Below, piece after piece: positions 10,547 through 20,252 of a DNA stretch of 64,000 nucleotides (positions within the stretch are counted from its first letter, which is position 1; each line of letters starts with the position of its first letter). A model generated the notes under the pieces. The model ran no database searches and was not told where the DNA came from. It worked only from the letters and a program-made list of their open reading frames with translations. The stretch is from DASXZH01 sp963829965. Its GTDB lineage: Bacteria > Armatimonadota > Fimbriimonadia > Fimbriimonadales > Fimbriimonadaceae. Both the position numbers and the translations under genes were made by a program. Where the stretch lies: positions 124,001-188,000 of the forward strand of contig CAWHLK010000044.1 of NCBI GenBank assembly GCA_963829965.1. The letters are read 5' to 3'.

Positions 10547-10585
10547 GAGCGCGGAGCAATGAAGCTCCGCGCTTCTTTGTTATTG
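10547..10585 (+). terminator. Intrinsic terminator after the protease
   Basis: A GAGCGCGGAGC stem arm, the loop AATGAA and the complementary arm GCTCCGCGCTTC are followed by a T-rich run (TTTGTTATT). It ends the riboswitch-protease transcript. Confidence 0.85.
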
Positions 10586-11015
10586 GGGGCGGGAGGGTCG
10601 AGGGTAAAGGGACGGTAAAGGGTAAAGGGTAATGGCGGGACGCGTGGCCTTGTACGGGTGGGGCACCTTAGAGGACCAGTCGGATAAAACCTCGGACGCG
10701 CGCCAGCCTGTGTTTAAACAGAAGAGAAAACTGCGACACTGCAGCTAGAGGGACTTGGCTTAGTCCTTGTCAGCCGTTAACGGCTTAATGATTGCGACGT
10801 CAACGACGTCGCTCCAGAGAGTTACGATCTCTCTTAACCATTTCCTTAGCATAGTTACCTCCACGAGCGATAATCGCTCTCGGAAGCAGCTTGCCTACTT
10901 AGATTATACGGTTGGCGAGTTCAAAAGGTCAGCCCTTCCTCTGTCCGGTCCCAGTTCACCGCTCACTGTTCACAGTTCCCAGTTTGCCCCAGCAACCTAG
11001 AGGTACAACTTAATC
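10586..11015. repeat. Non-coding stretch with a cluster of short palindromes
   Basis: The first part has a degenerate GGTAAAGG(G) repeat (10606-10632). Between 10772 and 10879 lie four consecutive inverted repeats of different sequence: AGCCGTTAACGGCT (10772-10785), GCGACGTCAACGACGTCGC (10794-10812), AGAGA-GTTACGA-TCTCT (10816-10832) and GAGCGATAATCGCTC (10865-10879). An open frame crossing them is interrupted by no homology and is not reported as a gene. The downstream oxidoreductase starts at 11016. Confidence 0.6.
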
Positions 11016-12110
11016 ATGCCAGTGAATGTCGCAGTGGTGGGTTTGGGCTTTGGGGGCGCGTTCGTGCCCATCTTTCAAAAGCATCCGGGCGTGGGCCGCG
11101 TTGGGATCTGTGATTCAGACCCCACTTTGCTGGCACAAGTTGGCGAAAAATTCGATATCCAAGACCGCTTCTCCAATTTGGACGAGGTTCTGGACGACGA
11201 CCGCTTCGATGCGGTCCACCTGGTAACCCCGGTGCCGGTTCACGTCAAGCAGACTCTTCAAGTGCTCATGGCAGGCAGGCATTGCGCATGCGCGGTGCCG
11301 ATCGCCTGCGACCTCGATGACATCGATCGAATCATCGAGGCCGAAGAACGGTCGGGCAAGAACTACATGATGATGGAGACCGGGGTTTACAACCGGGAGT
11401 TTTTCTATGCCCGCGACCTTTATCAAAAGGGAGTGCTCGGCAACCTCACTTTTTTGCGCGGCTTGTACACCCAGGATTTGGAAGGCGCGTATCCGCGTTA
11501 TTGGTATTCCACCCCGCCCATGCATTACATCACCCATTGCATGGGGCCGATTTTGGCGATTGCCGAAACTCGAGTCACCCATGTGAGTTGTCTTGGCTCC
11601 AGCAAGCTGAGGGCGGATTTAGAGCAACCGGAGGGAACCATCTTCCCCATCCAAACCGGCATCTTCCGGCTTGCGAAAGATAACCTGGCCGCCGAAGTGA
11701 CCCGCGCCTGGTTCCAAATCGGCCGTGCCTGCACCGAGTCGTTCAGCATTTATGGAGACAAGGCCGGTTTCGAATGGCAGCAGCTTGAATCGGACGAGCC
11801 GGTGGTCTTTACTTTGGAGCCGGTCCAGCCGGAGCGCCGTTGGCGTGACGCGATCCCCGAGCGAGTGACCTTGCCCTACCGGCCGGACCTGCTGCCACCT
11901 GAACTCGCCGAGTTCGCGGAGGGCGGCCACGGCGGATCCCACCCTCATTTGGTAAATGAGTTTATCAACAGCATTCTGGAAGGCAGGCCCTCGGCCATCA
12001 ACTCGCGCGTAGCCGCCACCTACACAGCTCCCGGAGTCTGTGCGAATCTATCCTCCTTGGAGGACGGCGCGATGGTTCAAGTCCCGGACTATGGTGTTTT
12101 CTCGCAATAA
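11016..12110 (+). CDS. Gfo/Idh/MocA family NAD(P)-dependent oxidoreductase
   Basis: 364 residues with an N-terminal Rossmann fold (VAVVGLGFGGAFVP) and the family pattern in which a dinucleotide-binding half is followed by a mixed alpha/beta substrate half. These enzymes oxidise or reduce sugars, inositols or related hydroxyl compounds. The usual EKP motif at the end of the Rossmann domain is replaced by AVPIACDLDD, so the normal active-site Lys is not at the expected place. The second-half motif HYITHCMGP is kept. Substrate cannot be told from sequence. It stands alone between two non-coding stretches. Confidence 0.85.
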   Translation: MPVNVAVVGLGFGGAFVPIFQKHPGVGRVGICDSDPTLLAQVGEKFDIQDRFSNLDEVLDDDRFDAVHLVTPVPVHVKQTLQVLMAGRHCACAVPIACDLDDIDRIIEAEERSGKNYMMMETGVYNREFFYARDLYQKGVLGNLTFLRGLYTQDLEGAYPRYWYSTPPMHYITHCMGPILAIAETRVTHVSCLGSSKLRADLEQPEGTIFPIQTGIFRLAKDNLAAEVTRAWFQIGRACTESFSIYGDKAGFEWQQLESDEPVVFTLEPVQPERRWRDAIPERVTLPYRPDLLPPELAEFAEGGHGGSHPHLVNEFINSILEGRPSAINSRVAATYTAPGVCANLSSLEDGAMVQVPDYGVFSQ

Positions 12111-12243
12111 AGTTAGCTCGATAATCCGGTCCGACACTTGATGCTGCAGTTCCCGGGAGCTACTGGACATGCTTCTTCCTCAATTGGCACTGTCCGCGAA
12201 TCCGCTCTCAAATTGCATAATGTAACACTCTTCAGGAGGATTT

Positions 12244-12822
12244 ATGTCAAAGACAACAATTGCTGTTTCCCTCGGCGTCGTTTTCGCCGCCTCATTTCTA
12301 TGCGGTTGCAGCCATACGGATGCCAATGGCACGACCGTTTCAACGAGTCCTACGGGAATGACCGTTACGGACAAGAACGGAAACACGGCCACGATGTCCG
12401 GCAATGGCAAAGACATTACGGTGCAGTCCAAGGACGGAACCGCGACTATGCACGCGGACGCGAACGGCTACACGGCAACCAACTCCAAGGGAGAAACCGT
12501 GAATGTTGGAGGCGGGGTCACCGAACAAGACCTGGGCGCCCGATTCTATCCCGGTAGCGTCGAGGTCCCTAACGGCGGCATGAAGGCGACGACCGCACAG
12601 GGAAATGAGGCGTTATCGGTTCGCACAACCACGGACGACCCTTCAAAAGTCGCAGCCTTCTATACCGACAAGTTTGGCAAGCCCGACTCGAACCTTACGA
12701 CCAGCGACCTGACCATGGTGACCTGGAAAGCAGGAAAGGATGCGAAAGTTTTACAGGTCAGCAAGGGTGACACTGCGGGAAGTTACAAGATCACACTGAC
12801 GGTGACGTCCGGCACCAAGTAA
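12244..12822 (+). CDS. Lipoprotein with Gly/Thr/Asn-rich repeats
   Basis: 192 residues beginning with a signal peptide and lipobox LCGC, so Cys21 is the likely lipidated residue. Residues 25-90 are a low-complexity region of repeated short strands (DANGTTV, DKNGNTATM, DANGYTATN). The remaining part resembles small lipoproteins with a FYTDKFGKP-type helix followed by a beta sheet. AGGAGG lies six bases before the ATG. I recognise no specific family. Confidence 0.75.
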   Translation: MSKTTIAVSLGVVFAASFLCGCSHTDANGTTVSTSPTGMTVTDKNGNTATMSGNGKDITVQSKDGTATMHADANGYTATNSKGETVNVGGGVTEQDLGARFYPGSVEVPNGGMKATTAQGNEALSVRTTTDDPSKVAAFYTDKFGKPDSNLTTSDLTMVTWKAGKDAKVLQVSKGDTAGSYKITLTVTSGTK

Positions 12823-12832
12823 CTCGCTGCCC

Positions 12833-13834
12833 TCAGCCGTTGACGAATGCCATGGAAGCTGCCGGATAACGCTCGCCTTCCGCAGGCTTTGCCTCATCGA
12901 GGGCGACGAGGTCGTCCGAGGTGAGCACCACGTTGGAGGCCGACGCGTTTTCTTCCAGATAGCGCTGGCGTTTGGTTCCCGGGATCGGCAAAATTTGCGG
13001 CTCTTGCATGAGCACCCATGCGAGGGCTACCTGCCCTGGCGAAACGCCCCGCTCTCGAGCGATTCGCTCGACAATCTCCACTATTTGAAGGTTCTTGATC
13101 AGGTTCTCGCCCTGGAACCGCGGGTTGGTTCTTCGCCAATCGTCTTCCGGCAGATCTTCAGGCTTCTTGATATTGCCGGTTAGGAAGCCGCGGCCCAGCG
13201 GTGAATAGGGAACAAAGGCGATTCCAAGCTCCTCGGTGAGGGGAATGACGTCCTCTTCGAAATCTCGGGTCCAGAGTGAGAACTCGCTCTGCACGGCGGC
13301 AATCGGATGCACCTTCTGGGCGCGTTTGATAGTCTCAGCCGATGCTTCACTGAGGCCGATGTTTTTGACTTTGCCTTCCTTCACAAACTCGGCCATTGCG
13401 CCAACGGTTTCTTCGATGGGCACCTTGGGATCCACTCGGTGCAGATAGTAAAGGTCGACGTGATCGACCTGCAACCTTTGCAGCGAAAGCTCAATGCTTT
13501 TTCGGGCATAGGCAGGCGTTCCGTCGACGATCCAAGGGGCGTTTTTCTCGACCTGGTCTTGGTGCGATGTGAGCTTGCGGTCATACACGTTGCCGAACTT
13601 CGTGGCTAGAAATACCTGGTCGCGCTTGCCTTTCAACGCGGTTGAGAGCAGCTTCTCATTGTCCCCCGCGCCATACAAGTCGGCGGTGTCCCAATGGTTC
13701 ACCCCTATCTCCAAGGATCGGGCGAGGACGCGCAGCGATTCCTCATCGTTTGGGGCGCCGTACGCCCAAGACATGCCCATGCAGCCGAGGCCTATTTCGC
13801 CGACCTCCACGCCGCCAATTGTTCGTGTATGCAT
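12833..13834 (-). CDS. Aldo/keto reductase
   Basis: 333 residues, a typical AKR TIM barrel. The catalytic tetrad is visible: Asp and Tyr in WDTADLYGAGDNE, Lys in FLATKFG, His in YYLHRVDP. The C-terminal NADPH-binding signature IPGTKRQRYLEENASA is present. The sequence is closest in style to the AKR11/AKR13 type oxidoreductases that reduce small aldehydes with NADPH. It ends 9 bases from the convergent lipoprotein gene, and its start lies 9 bases after the stop of the GH44 gene upstream on the same strand, so they may share a transcript. Confidence 0.92.
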   Translation of the reverse strand: MHTRTIGGVEVGEIGLGCMGMSWAYGAPNDEESLRVLARSLEIGVNHWDTADLYGAGDNEKLLSTALKGKRDQVFLATKFGNVYDRKLTSHQDQVEKNAPWIVDGTPAYARKSIELSLQRLQVDHVDLYYLHRVDPKVPIEETVGAMAEFVKEGKVKNIGLSEASAETIKRAQKVHPIAAVQSEFSLWTRDFEEDVIPLTEELGIAFVPYSPLGRGFLTGNIKKPEDLPEDDWRRTNPRFQGENLIKNLQIVEIVERIARERGVSPGQVALAWVLMQEPQILPIPGTKRQRYLEENASASNVVLTSDDLVALDEAKPAEGERYPAASMAFVNG

Positions 13835-13842
13835 GGCCTATT

Positions 13843-16209
13843 CTACTTCGCTACTTGTAGCTCACCGGAGTCCACATAACACGTTCCCTTCCAAGCCGTA
13901 TTACCCGCGTTAAACTGCACACCCATCGAGTAGAGGGGCGATGCATTTGACGGAACCGTTACCGTGATCGTGTTCCACGAGCCGAGCGTAAGGCTGGTCG
14001 TTGCAACCCACGAGCCGGTCCAAGTCCAGTTGCCGGCGCCGTTTTGCAGCACAAACGGCTGGATGGAAGGCAGTTGGCAGCCCACGGGCAGCCAGACGTG
14101 GAAAGTCACCGTCTGGCCGGGCTTTACCGGCGGGGACATGATCTCTGCCATCTGCTCGTCCGGGGTTCCGGTTGCGGTGCAGTTCACCGCGAGACCGTAA
14201 ACGCCGAGATAGTGTTCGTTGAAAGAGTCCTGAACGGAGGAGATGAATCCGCCGCTCGTCGTCCATCCCTGCGCGCTTCCTTCGAAGTTGTACTGCGCAG
14301 GATCGGTTGAAGGCATCTCGGGAGTGACTTCCAGAACGGTACTCGCAGGGCCTGCTCCAGCCGCGTCCCAACCTTCGATTTTGAAATAGTAGTGAGTGCC
14401 GTTTGTGAGACCGTGCGCCGCAAAGCTGGTTCCTATCCCGGTTCCAACCTGGGTGAAACCGGTGGTAGGGCTCGTGCTCCGAAGCACGAGGTAGTCGGAG
14501 GCATTGGCCGCCGCATCCCACTGTAAGAACACCTCGCCGTTCAACGGGTGACCGACCAGTCCTGCGGGCATGGAAGGCAATGGGATCTTGACGCCAACCG
14601 GCGGGAGGGTCAAAAGGGTTACGCTTTGGCCGGGCAAACTGACGGCAAACGGGTAGGACTTCACCACCAAGTCAGGCTGCCGTTCAATGGCGTTTGCGGA
14701 AGTCAGTTGATAGACTTCAATTGCTCCGTCCCCCTTAAAGTCCTTCACATTCAAGTTCACGGTTGCGGTCGTGGCCACCTTGTTGATCAGCATGATCGTT
14801 AGGTATCCGTCCGCCGTACGGGTTGACGCATAGCTCGTGAAGTCGTCGGGAACGCCGCCGGTGTCGCTCACGCTCACATCGCCAAAGCCATGGTATTGGC
14901 CGTCGTAGTTGCGATACATTTTCATCGCTTTATAGGTGGGCGTGCTGGGATCGGGAGTGGTCCACCTCGTTGCCATATCCAAGCCGTAGAGCCCAAAGAT
15001 GCCGTCCACATCGGCTTGGGTGGTTGCGCCGTTGAATGTAGGGTTCGTCACCGAAGTTGTATTCGGTGATCGCGGTTTGGGTTCCGGGGAAATAGGTGTT
15101 CACCCAATTTCCTGCATCCTTGGGATAAGATCGATTTTGCTGTTTATCCACGAAGGATCCGTATACGTGGGATCCCAGAGGGACCGAGGGGCCGCGTTGC
15201 GAAGCGCCTGCTGGGCGGCGCTGTTTGGGTTGCTGCCGCCGAAGGAGCCGTCCTGGGGATAGTAGTGGAGACTAAAAACGTCCAGCATGCGGCGCTTCTG
15301 GGCCGTGCTGAAGGCGCTGAGCTGCTGGAGGAGCCATGCAACATAGTCCATATTCCCGTGAGCTTCGCGGTCCGGATAGCTTGAATAGTTGTGCGCGGCG
15401 GCGTATTGCTGATCGTATCCGCTGTAAAGGTATGCGCCCCAACCCCACTCCTCGGGGCCGCAAACGAGCGCAGTAGGGTCCACGGCCTTCACCGCGGTTG
15501 CATAGTCTTCGATGTACTTCAGCATGTCGGCCATTTTCACGCCAACCGGATTAACATCGCGATGAGTGGAGTACCAGATACTGGCCTCATTGTCCATCTC
15601 GTAGTATTTGAGCCCTCCCTTGGCCGCGGTGCCCCACTTGTCCACCAAATGGTTGAAGAGCCCCGTTTCAAAATCAACTGAGTTGGGAGTGTTGGCGTCG
15701 TTCGGGTCATTCCCGGTGATAAAGGGGTATCCGGCAGCGGTGGAAATTCCGTTGCCCGCATCCGCATGCCCGGGGTCTGCCTCGGTTTGCGGGCCGTATT
15801 TATCGACCGAAAACGACCACAGCATTGAACGATCCGGACCGAACTTGGCGATCCACGGAATCATCGGCACTGTAAATAGGGTTTGCGCGTTCGCCGCCTT
15901 GTCTCCTTGGATGAAGGTGTCCACCCGATAGGCGGGGGTTGCGTCCGCGTCCGCGATGCTTTCAAAGAACCAGTCGTTGTCTCGGTTGTCGCCGTTAAGC
16001 TCCCAGTTGTAGCGGCTTTGGTTGTTTCCGCCCATCCTGTTTACGGTTGCGTTCAGGTCCTTAAGCTGAGCCGACGTGGCGAAAGCCACGCCATAGATAA
16101 GCGGGTTGATGCTCTTGCGGTTCAGCGTGGCGTCGACTGTGACGTTGTAGGTTTGGGCATGGGAACAGGCAATAGCAGCAAGCGCGCTTGCGATGCAGAA
16201 AAGCTTCAT
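13843..16209 (-). CDS. Secreted GH44 family glycoside hydrolase, copy 2 (two compensating frameshifts)
   Basis: A paralogue of the adjacent intact gene with the same domain order: signal peptide (MKLFCIASALAAIACSHAQ), GH44 catalytic domain, Fn3-like domain, C-terminal carbohydrate-binding-like domain. The acid/base Glu in YYEMDNEASIW and the nucleophile Glu in ITEYNFGDE are kept. Compared with the paralogue, the frame shifts near 15108 (RMQE to WVNTYFPG) and shifts back near 15060 (DEPYI to NGATTQ), so the frame after both indels is the original one. The nucleophile lies inside the shifted segment; if the shifts are real, the enzyme is dead. GH44 enzymes act on beta-glucans and xyloglucan. 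Confidence 0.85.
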
Positions 16210-16390
16210 GATTGGGTCCCTCGATTTGGCACTTGGTTGACAGATACCAGCTTTAAGCCCTGCATCTTCCTGGGAAAACGCATTGCTTTGACCCTCATCA
16301 GGAAGGACGCTCAAAAGCAACCATTCGTTGAGAGCATGAAGAGGCCATCGCAAAAAGTGGCGGGCGTCTTCCAAGGCTCGCGTGTCCGCT

Positions 16391-18760
16391 TTAGTTGTAA
16401 CTTACCGAATCGATATAGCAAACGCCCGACCATTTGGTCGTCCCGCTGTTGAACTGAACCCCGAGGCTGTAGAGCGTTGAGGCGTTGGCCGGCACGGTGA
16501 CCGTTATCGTGTTCCACGTCCCTTCCTTGATATTGGATAAGGCGGTATAGGTTCCTGTCCAGGTCCAGCCACCGGTTGAGTTTTGAAGGACATACGGCTG
16601 AATCGAAGTCAATCCGCAACCGGTGGGGATTAGGACATGGAAAGTAACGGTTGCACCCGGTTTCACATCCGGGTTTAAGACGTAGGCGTTTTGGGAGTCG
16701 GCCGTGCCGGTGGCGTTGCAGACAACCGCCAAGCCATAGGCGCCCGCGTATTTCGCCCTCAAAGAAGGGCCGATGTTGGTGATGAGGCCGCCGCTGTCAG
16801 TCCATCCCTGAGCACTTCCTTCAAAGTTGTATTGCGCCGGATCTTTGGGTGGTACAGCAGGCGCAACCTCCAGGACGTGGCTAGGGGAACTGCTTCCATT
16901 CGTGTTCACGCCCTCCACTTCGAACCAGTAGTTCTTGCCATTGGTGAGGCTCTTGACCGCAAAGCTGTTGGCAGTTGTCGTTCCGGCGGCCGAAAAGCCG
17001 GTGGTGGCGCTGGTGCTGCTGACAAGCACTTTGTAGCTCGTCGAATTGGCGCTGGTATCCCATTCGAGTACGACTTCGTCCGAGAGTGGCCAAGCGGCCA
17101 AGTCGCTAGGAATTCCAGGATAAACAAGCTTGATATTCGAAGGCGGCAGCACTAAGAGCGTGACGCTCTGGCCGGGAAGCGTCACCGGAAAGGTGCTCGC
17201 CGTTGTCGTGATATTCGCCTCTTGGTTGATTGCATTCGCCGATGTCAGCTGCCAGACCTGCGCGGTGCCATTGCCCGTGAAGTCCTTAACGGTCAAGTTG
17301 ACCGTCGCCGTCGTCGCGATCTTGTTGATCAGCATGATGGTCAGCGAGCCATCAGCGGTGCGGGTGGCGGCATAGCTTGTGAAGTTGTTTGGTTTCACGG
17401 TCGCGCCGGTATCGCTTACGCTGACGTCGCCGAATCCGTCGTTCTTGCCGTCATAGTTGCGATACATTTTCATCGCCTTGTAGGTGGGCGTGCTGGGATC
17501 GGGCGTGGTCCAGCGGGTCGCGATATTCACGCCATAAAGCCCGAGGATCCCGTCCACATCCGCTTGAGCGGTTGCTCCATTGATGTAGGGCTCGTCCCCC
17601 CAGTTGTATTCGGTGAGGCCGATTTGCGTGCCCGGGTAGTAGGTGTTGACCCACTCTTGCATGCGGGGGATAAGATCCACGTCCGTGGCGATCCAAGATT
17701 GGTCCGTGTAGGTTGGGTCCCAAAGAGCTCTCGTCGAAGCATTCCGAATCGCCTGCTGGGCGGCGCTGTTGGGGTCCGTCGATCCGAGGTACGAACCATC
17801 TTGCGGATAGAAGTGCAGAGTGAAAACATCCAGGAGTCTCTTGCCGGCCGTCGTGCTCGCCGCGTTCATCTGCTGCAGCAAGTAAGCCACGTAATCCATG
17901 CCACCGTGGGCTGCCTGGTCCGGATAGCCTGTGAAGTTGTGAGCAGGGCCCCACTGCTGGTCGTAGCCGCTGTAGAAATATCCGCTCCATCCCCATTCTT
18001 CCGGGCCCGTGACAAGCGCGGTTGGATCGGCAGTTTTAACTGCGGTCGCGTAATTCACCATGTCGGTCGCGATCTCGTCCATCTTCGGGCCAACCGGGTG
18101 GACATCACGATGGGTCGAATACCAAATGCTGGGCTCGTTATCCATCTCGTAATACTTCATGCCGCCGTTGGCGGCGGTTCCCCACTTGCCCACCAAGTGG
18201 TTGAACAGGCCGGTTTCAAAGTCCACCGAGTTGGGAGTGCTCGCGTCATTCGCGTTGTTGCCGGTGATGAACGGATTCCCAGTAGCAGTGGAGATGCCGT
18301 TTCCTGCGTCCGGGTAGCTTGTGTCCCAACCGGTTTGGGGTCCGTATTTGTCGATGGAGAACGACCACAGGTTCGCGCGGTTTGCTCCCAACTTGGCGAT
18401 CCAGGGAATCATGGGGACGGTGAACAGGGTTTGCGCGTTGGCCGCTTTGTTATCTTGAATAAAGCTATCCACCCGATAAGCGGCAGTTGGATTATCATCG
18501 CCAATGCTCTCAAAGAACCAATCGAAAGCCCGGTTATCTGCGTTAAGTTCCCAGTTGTAGCGGGACGTTTCGTCTCCACCCATGCGGTTGGCAGGTGAGT
18601 TCAAGTCTTGAAGCTGCGACGTGCTGGCGTACGCGACACCATAGATGAGGGGGCTGATGGTCTTCTTGTTCAGCGTGGCATCAACCGTGATGTTGTAAGT
18701 TTGAGCTTGCAAGGCTGATGAAGCGGCGAGTGTGCCGGCGATCAAAAAAAGCTTTTTCAT
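16391..18760 (-). CDS. Secreted GH44 family glycoside hydrolase, intact copy
   Basis: 789 residues. A signal peptide (1-20) precedes the GH44 TIM-barrel plus beta domain (about 21-540). Glu209 in MDNEPSIW is the likely acid/base and Glu384 in LTEYNWGDE the likely nucleophile; their spacing of 175 agrees with known GH44 endoglucanases. An Fn3-like domain follows (about 545-640), then a beta-sandwich carbohydrate-binding-like domain opening NFEGSAQGW. Expected to cut soluble beta-glucans or xyloglucan outside the cell. The leader of about 170 bases upstream shows limited similarity to that of copy 2 (CTGGTA...GCCAAATCG/GCCAATCG before the start), consistent with tandem duplication including the 5' region. 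Confidence 0.93.
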   Translation of the reverse strand: MKKLFLIAGTLAASSALQAQTYNITVDATLNKKTISPLIYGVAYASTSQLQDLNSPANRMGGDETSRYNWELNADNRAFDWFFESIGDDNPTAAYRVDSFIQDNKAANAQTLFTVPMIPWIAKLGANRANLWSFSIDKYGPQTGWDTSYPDAGNGISTATGNPFITGNNANDASTPNSVDFETGLFNHLVGKWGTAANGGMKYYEMDNEPSIWYSTHRDVHPVGPKMDEIATDMVNYATAVKTADPTALVTGPEEWGWSGYFYSGYDQQWGPAHNFTGYPDQAAHGGMDYVAYLLQQMNAASTTAGKRLLDVFTLHFYPQDGSYLGSTDPNSAAQQAIRNASTRALWDPTYTDQSWIATDVDLIPRMQEWVNTYYPGTQIGLTEYNWGDEPYINGATAQADVDGILGLYGVNIATRWTTPDPSTPTYKAMKMYRNYDGKNDGFGDVSVSDTGATVKPNNFTSYAATRTADGSLTIMLINKIATTATVNLTVKDFTGNGTAQVWQLTSANAINQEANITTTASTFPVTLPGQSVTLLVLPPSNIKLVYPGIPSDLAAWPLSDEVVLEWDTSANSTSYKVLVSSTSATTGFSAAGTTTANSFAVKSLTNGKNYWFEVEGVNTNGSSSPSHVLEVAPAVPPKDPAQYNFEGSAQGWTDSGGLITNIGPSLRAKYAGAYGLAVVCNATGTADSQNAYVLNPDVKPGATVTFHVLIPTGCGLTSIQPYVLQNSTGGWTWTGTYTALSNIKEGTWNTITVTVPANASTLYSLGVQFNSGTTKWSGVCYIDSVSYN

Positions 18761-18954
18761 AGGTCCATCCCGATTGGCCCTTACGCAGGGGCTACCAGTT
18801 TACAGCAATGCGTTAGACCAAACAAATGGTGGATTGCTGATTACCCAGCAGAAGAAACAAAGCAGCAGCTCTGCGTAAATAATATCCAGGATTACGGCTC
18901 TTTCTGCAGGTGAAAGGCCCATTGGCTGATTATACGGTCTCGCGTTCGCTCTTC

Positions 18955-20205
18955 CTAAAACATGGTCTGTTCCAGGAACTCGTTCCGGAACTTGCCTGCG
19001 GGGTCAAACTCTTCGGCCAATGCTATAAAATTCTGCACTCGAGGATACAGAGATCGAATCCGGTCCGGCGGCGAAATAAACAGCTTCCCCCAATGCGGCC
19101 TGCCATGAAATGGGGCAAACGCCTCGTCGATCGCCGGAAGCAGCGCTTCCACTTCAGGCCACATGGATTTCCAGGTGAAATGCACGCCGACGCAAGGTTG
19201 TTTGTAGCACGGGCTCATCCAGAGATCGTCTTCGGCAATCGCGCGGATCTCCGAAATATGGATCAACGGCGCGATCCGCTCACGCATCTTATCGACCGCG
19301 CAGAGCGCGTCATAGATGTGCTCCAGGGGAACCAGATATTCGGTTTGCAATTCGTCGCCGCTGCTCGGCGTGAAATCCATTCGAAAGTGCGGCATCCGCT
19401 CATACCACGGCCCGGGGACGCCCAACTGGTCCGTGCAGTTCACGGGCGATGCGCCGGGAATCGGGTGGAGTTTTTGGGTTGCACGTCTTGCGCCGTGGAT
19501 CTCCGGCGGAAAAGCCGACCCTGCCACGTTCTTCACCCAGACTTGCTCAAAAGCAGGCTCCTGCCAAGTAGTGAACAAACTGACGCTGTAGCCGAGCGAC
19601 ATCACCTCTTCGAAGCGGGTTTCCAACGCCGCCAAAGGCAGCCCCTCGTAGACCACCTGGCTCATCAGGAACGTCGGTTTTACGTCCAACGTCACGTTCG
19701 AGACAACGCCCAAGGCGCCCAGATTTACAACGGCTCCGTTGAACCGGTCCCCGTCCTTTGCGCGGCTGAGCGAAACTATTTCTCCGTCCCCTTTCACGAT
19801 TTCCAGGGCAGAAACCGCCGTCGCCAGGTTGCCGTTCTTGAGGCCTGACCCGTGAGTGGCAGTAGCGCAAGCGCCGGCCACGGAAATATGGGGCAAGGAG
19901 GCCAAGTTATGCAAGGCAAAGCCCGCTTCGTCCAACTGCCTACAGAACCTACCATACGGCATCCCCGCTCCAACCGTAACCGTTTGCGCTTCTTCGTCAA
20001 TCGCTAGCCCACCGGTCAGGTTCTCGGTGGAAATGTGGTCCGCGTTTGTATCCGCGATGAGGTTGAAGGAATGCCGGGTGCCTAAAGCTCTGCATTTGCT
20101 CAACCTGGCAACCAATTCCTGAAGTTCCGCCACCGATTCCGGCGCGTAGACGCGTTCCGCGCCATAGATTTGGTTTCCCGCCCAGTTATGCATGAGGTGT
20201 TTCAT
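18955..20205 (-). CDS. FAD-linked oxidase, alditol-oxidase/aldonolactone-oxidase type
   Basis: About 416 residues of the vanillyl-alcohol-oxidase fold. The N-terminal FAD domain has the motif GTRHSFN, in which the His is the covalent FAD attachment site in alditol oxidases, and HISVAGACATATHGSG for pyrophosphate binding. The C-terminal domain ends HWGKLF and FDPAGKFRN, the typical substrate-side signature. It probably oxidises a polyol or aldonolactone with oxygen. The start is taken at MKHLMHNWAGN (20205); a slightly later Met at 20193 is possible. It diverges from the glycosidase gene with almost no space. Confidence 0.85.
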   Translation of the reverse strand: MKHLMHNWAGNQIYGAERVYAPESVAELQELVARLSKCRALGTRHSFNLIADTNADHISTENLTGGLAIDEEAQTVTVGAGMPYGRFCRQLDEAGFALHNLASLPHISVAGACATATHGSGLKNGNLATAVSALEIVKGDGEIVSLSRAKDGDRFNGAVVNLGALGVVSNVTLDVKPTFLMSQVVYEGLPLAALETRFEEVMSLGYSVSLFTTWQEPAFEQVWVKNVAGSAFPPEIHGARRATQKLHPIPGASPVNCTDQLGVPGPWYERMPHFRMDFTPSSGDELQTEYLVPLEHIYDALCAVDKMRERIAPLIHISEIRAIAEDDLWMSPCYKQPCVGVHFTWKSMWPEVEALLPAIDEAFAPFHGRPHWGKLFISPPDRIRSLYPRVQNFIALAEEFDPAGKFRNEFLEQTMF

Positions 20206-20252
20206 TGAACCCCAAGTTGCATTCTGCACACTCCAAGCCGCACACTAGACCC

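Noticed and set aside
10767..11000. 77-codon frame upstream of the oxidoreductase
   Set aside because: It runs straight through the palindrome cluster, and has no ribosome-binding site or family-like sequence.
17222..18598. 458-codon plus-strand open frame
   Set aside because: Antisense to the GH44 catalytic domain, with arginine/histidine-rich low-complexity translation and no family motif. Long antisense frames are expected at this GC.
10912..18938. GATTATACGGT at 10912 and 18928 as a shared promoter word
   Set aside because: The reverse complement contains TATAAT, but no matching -35 is at a good distance in both places; two occurrences could be chance.
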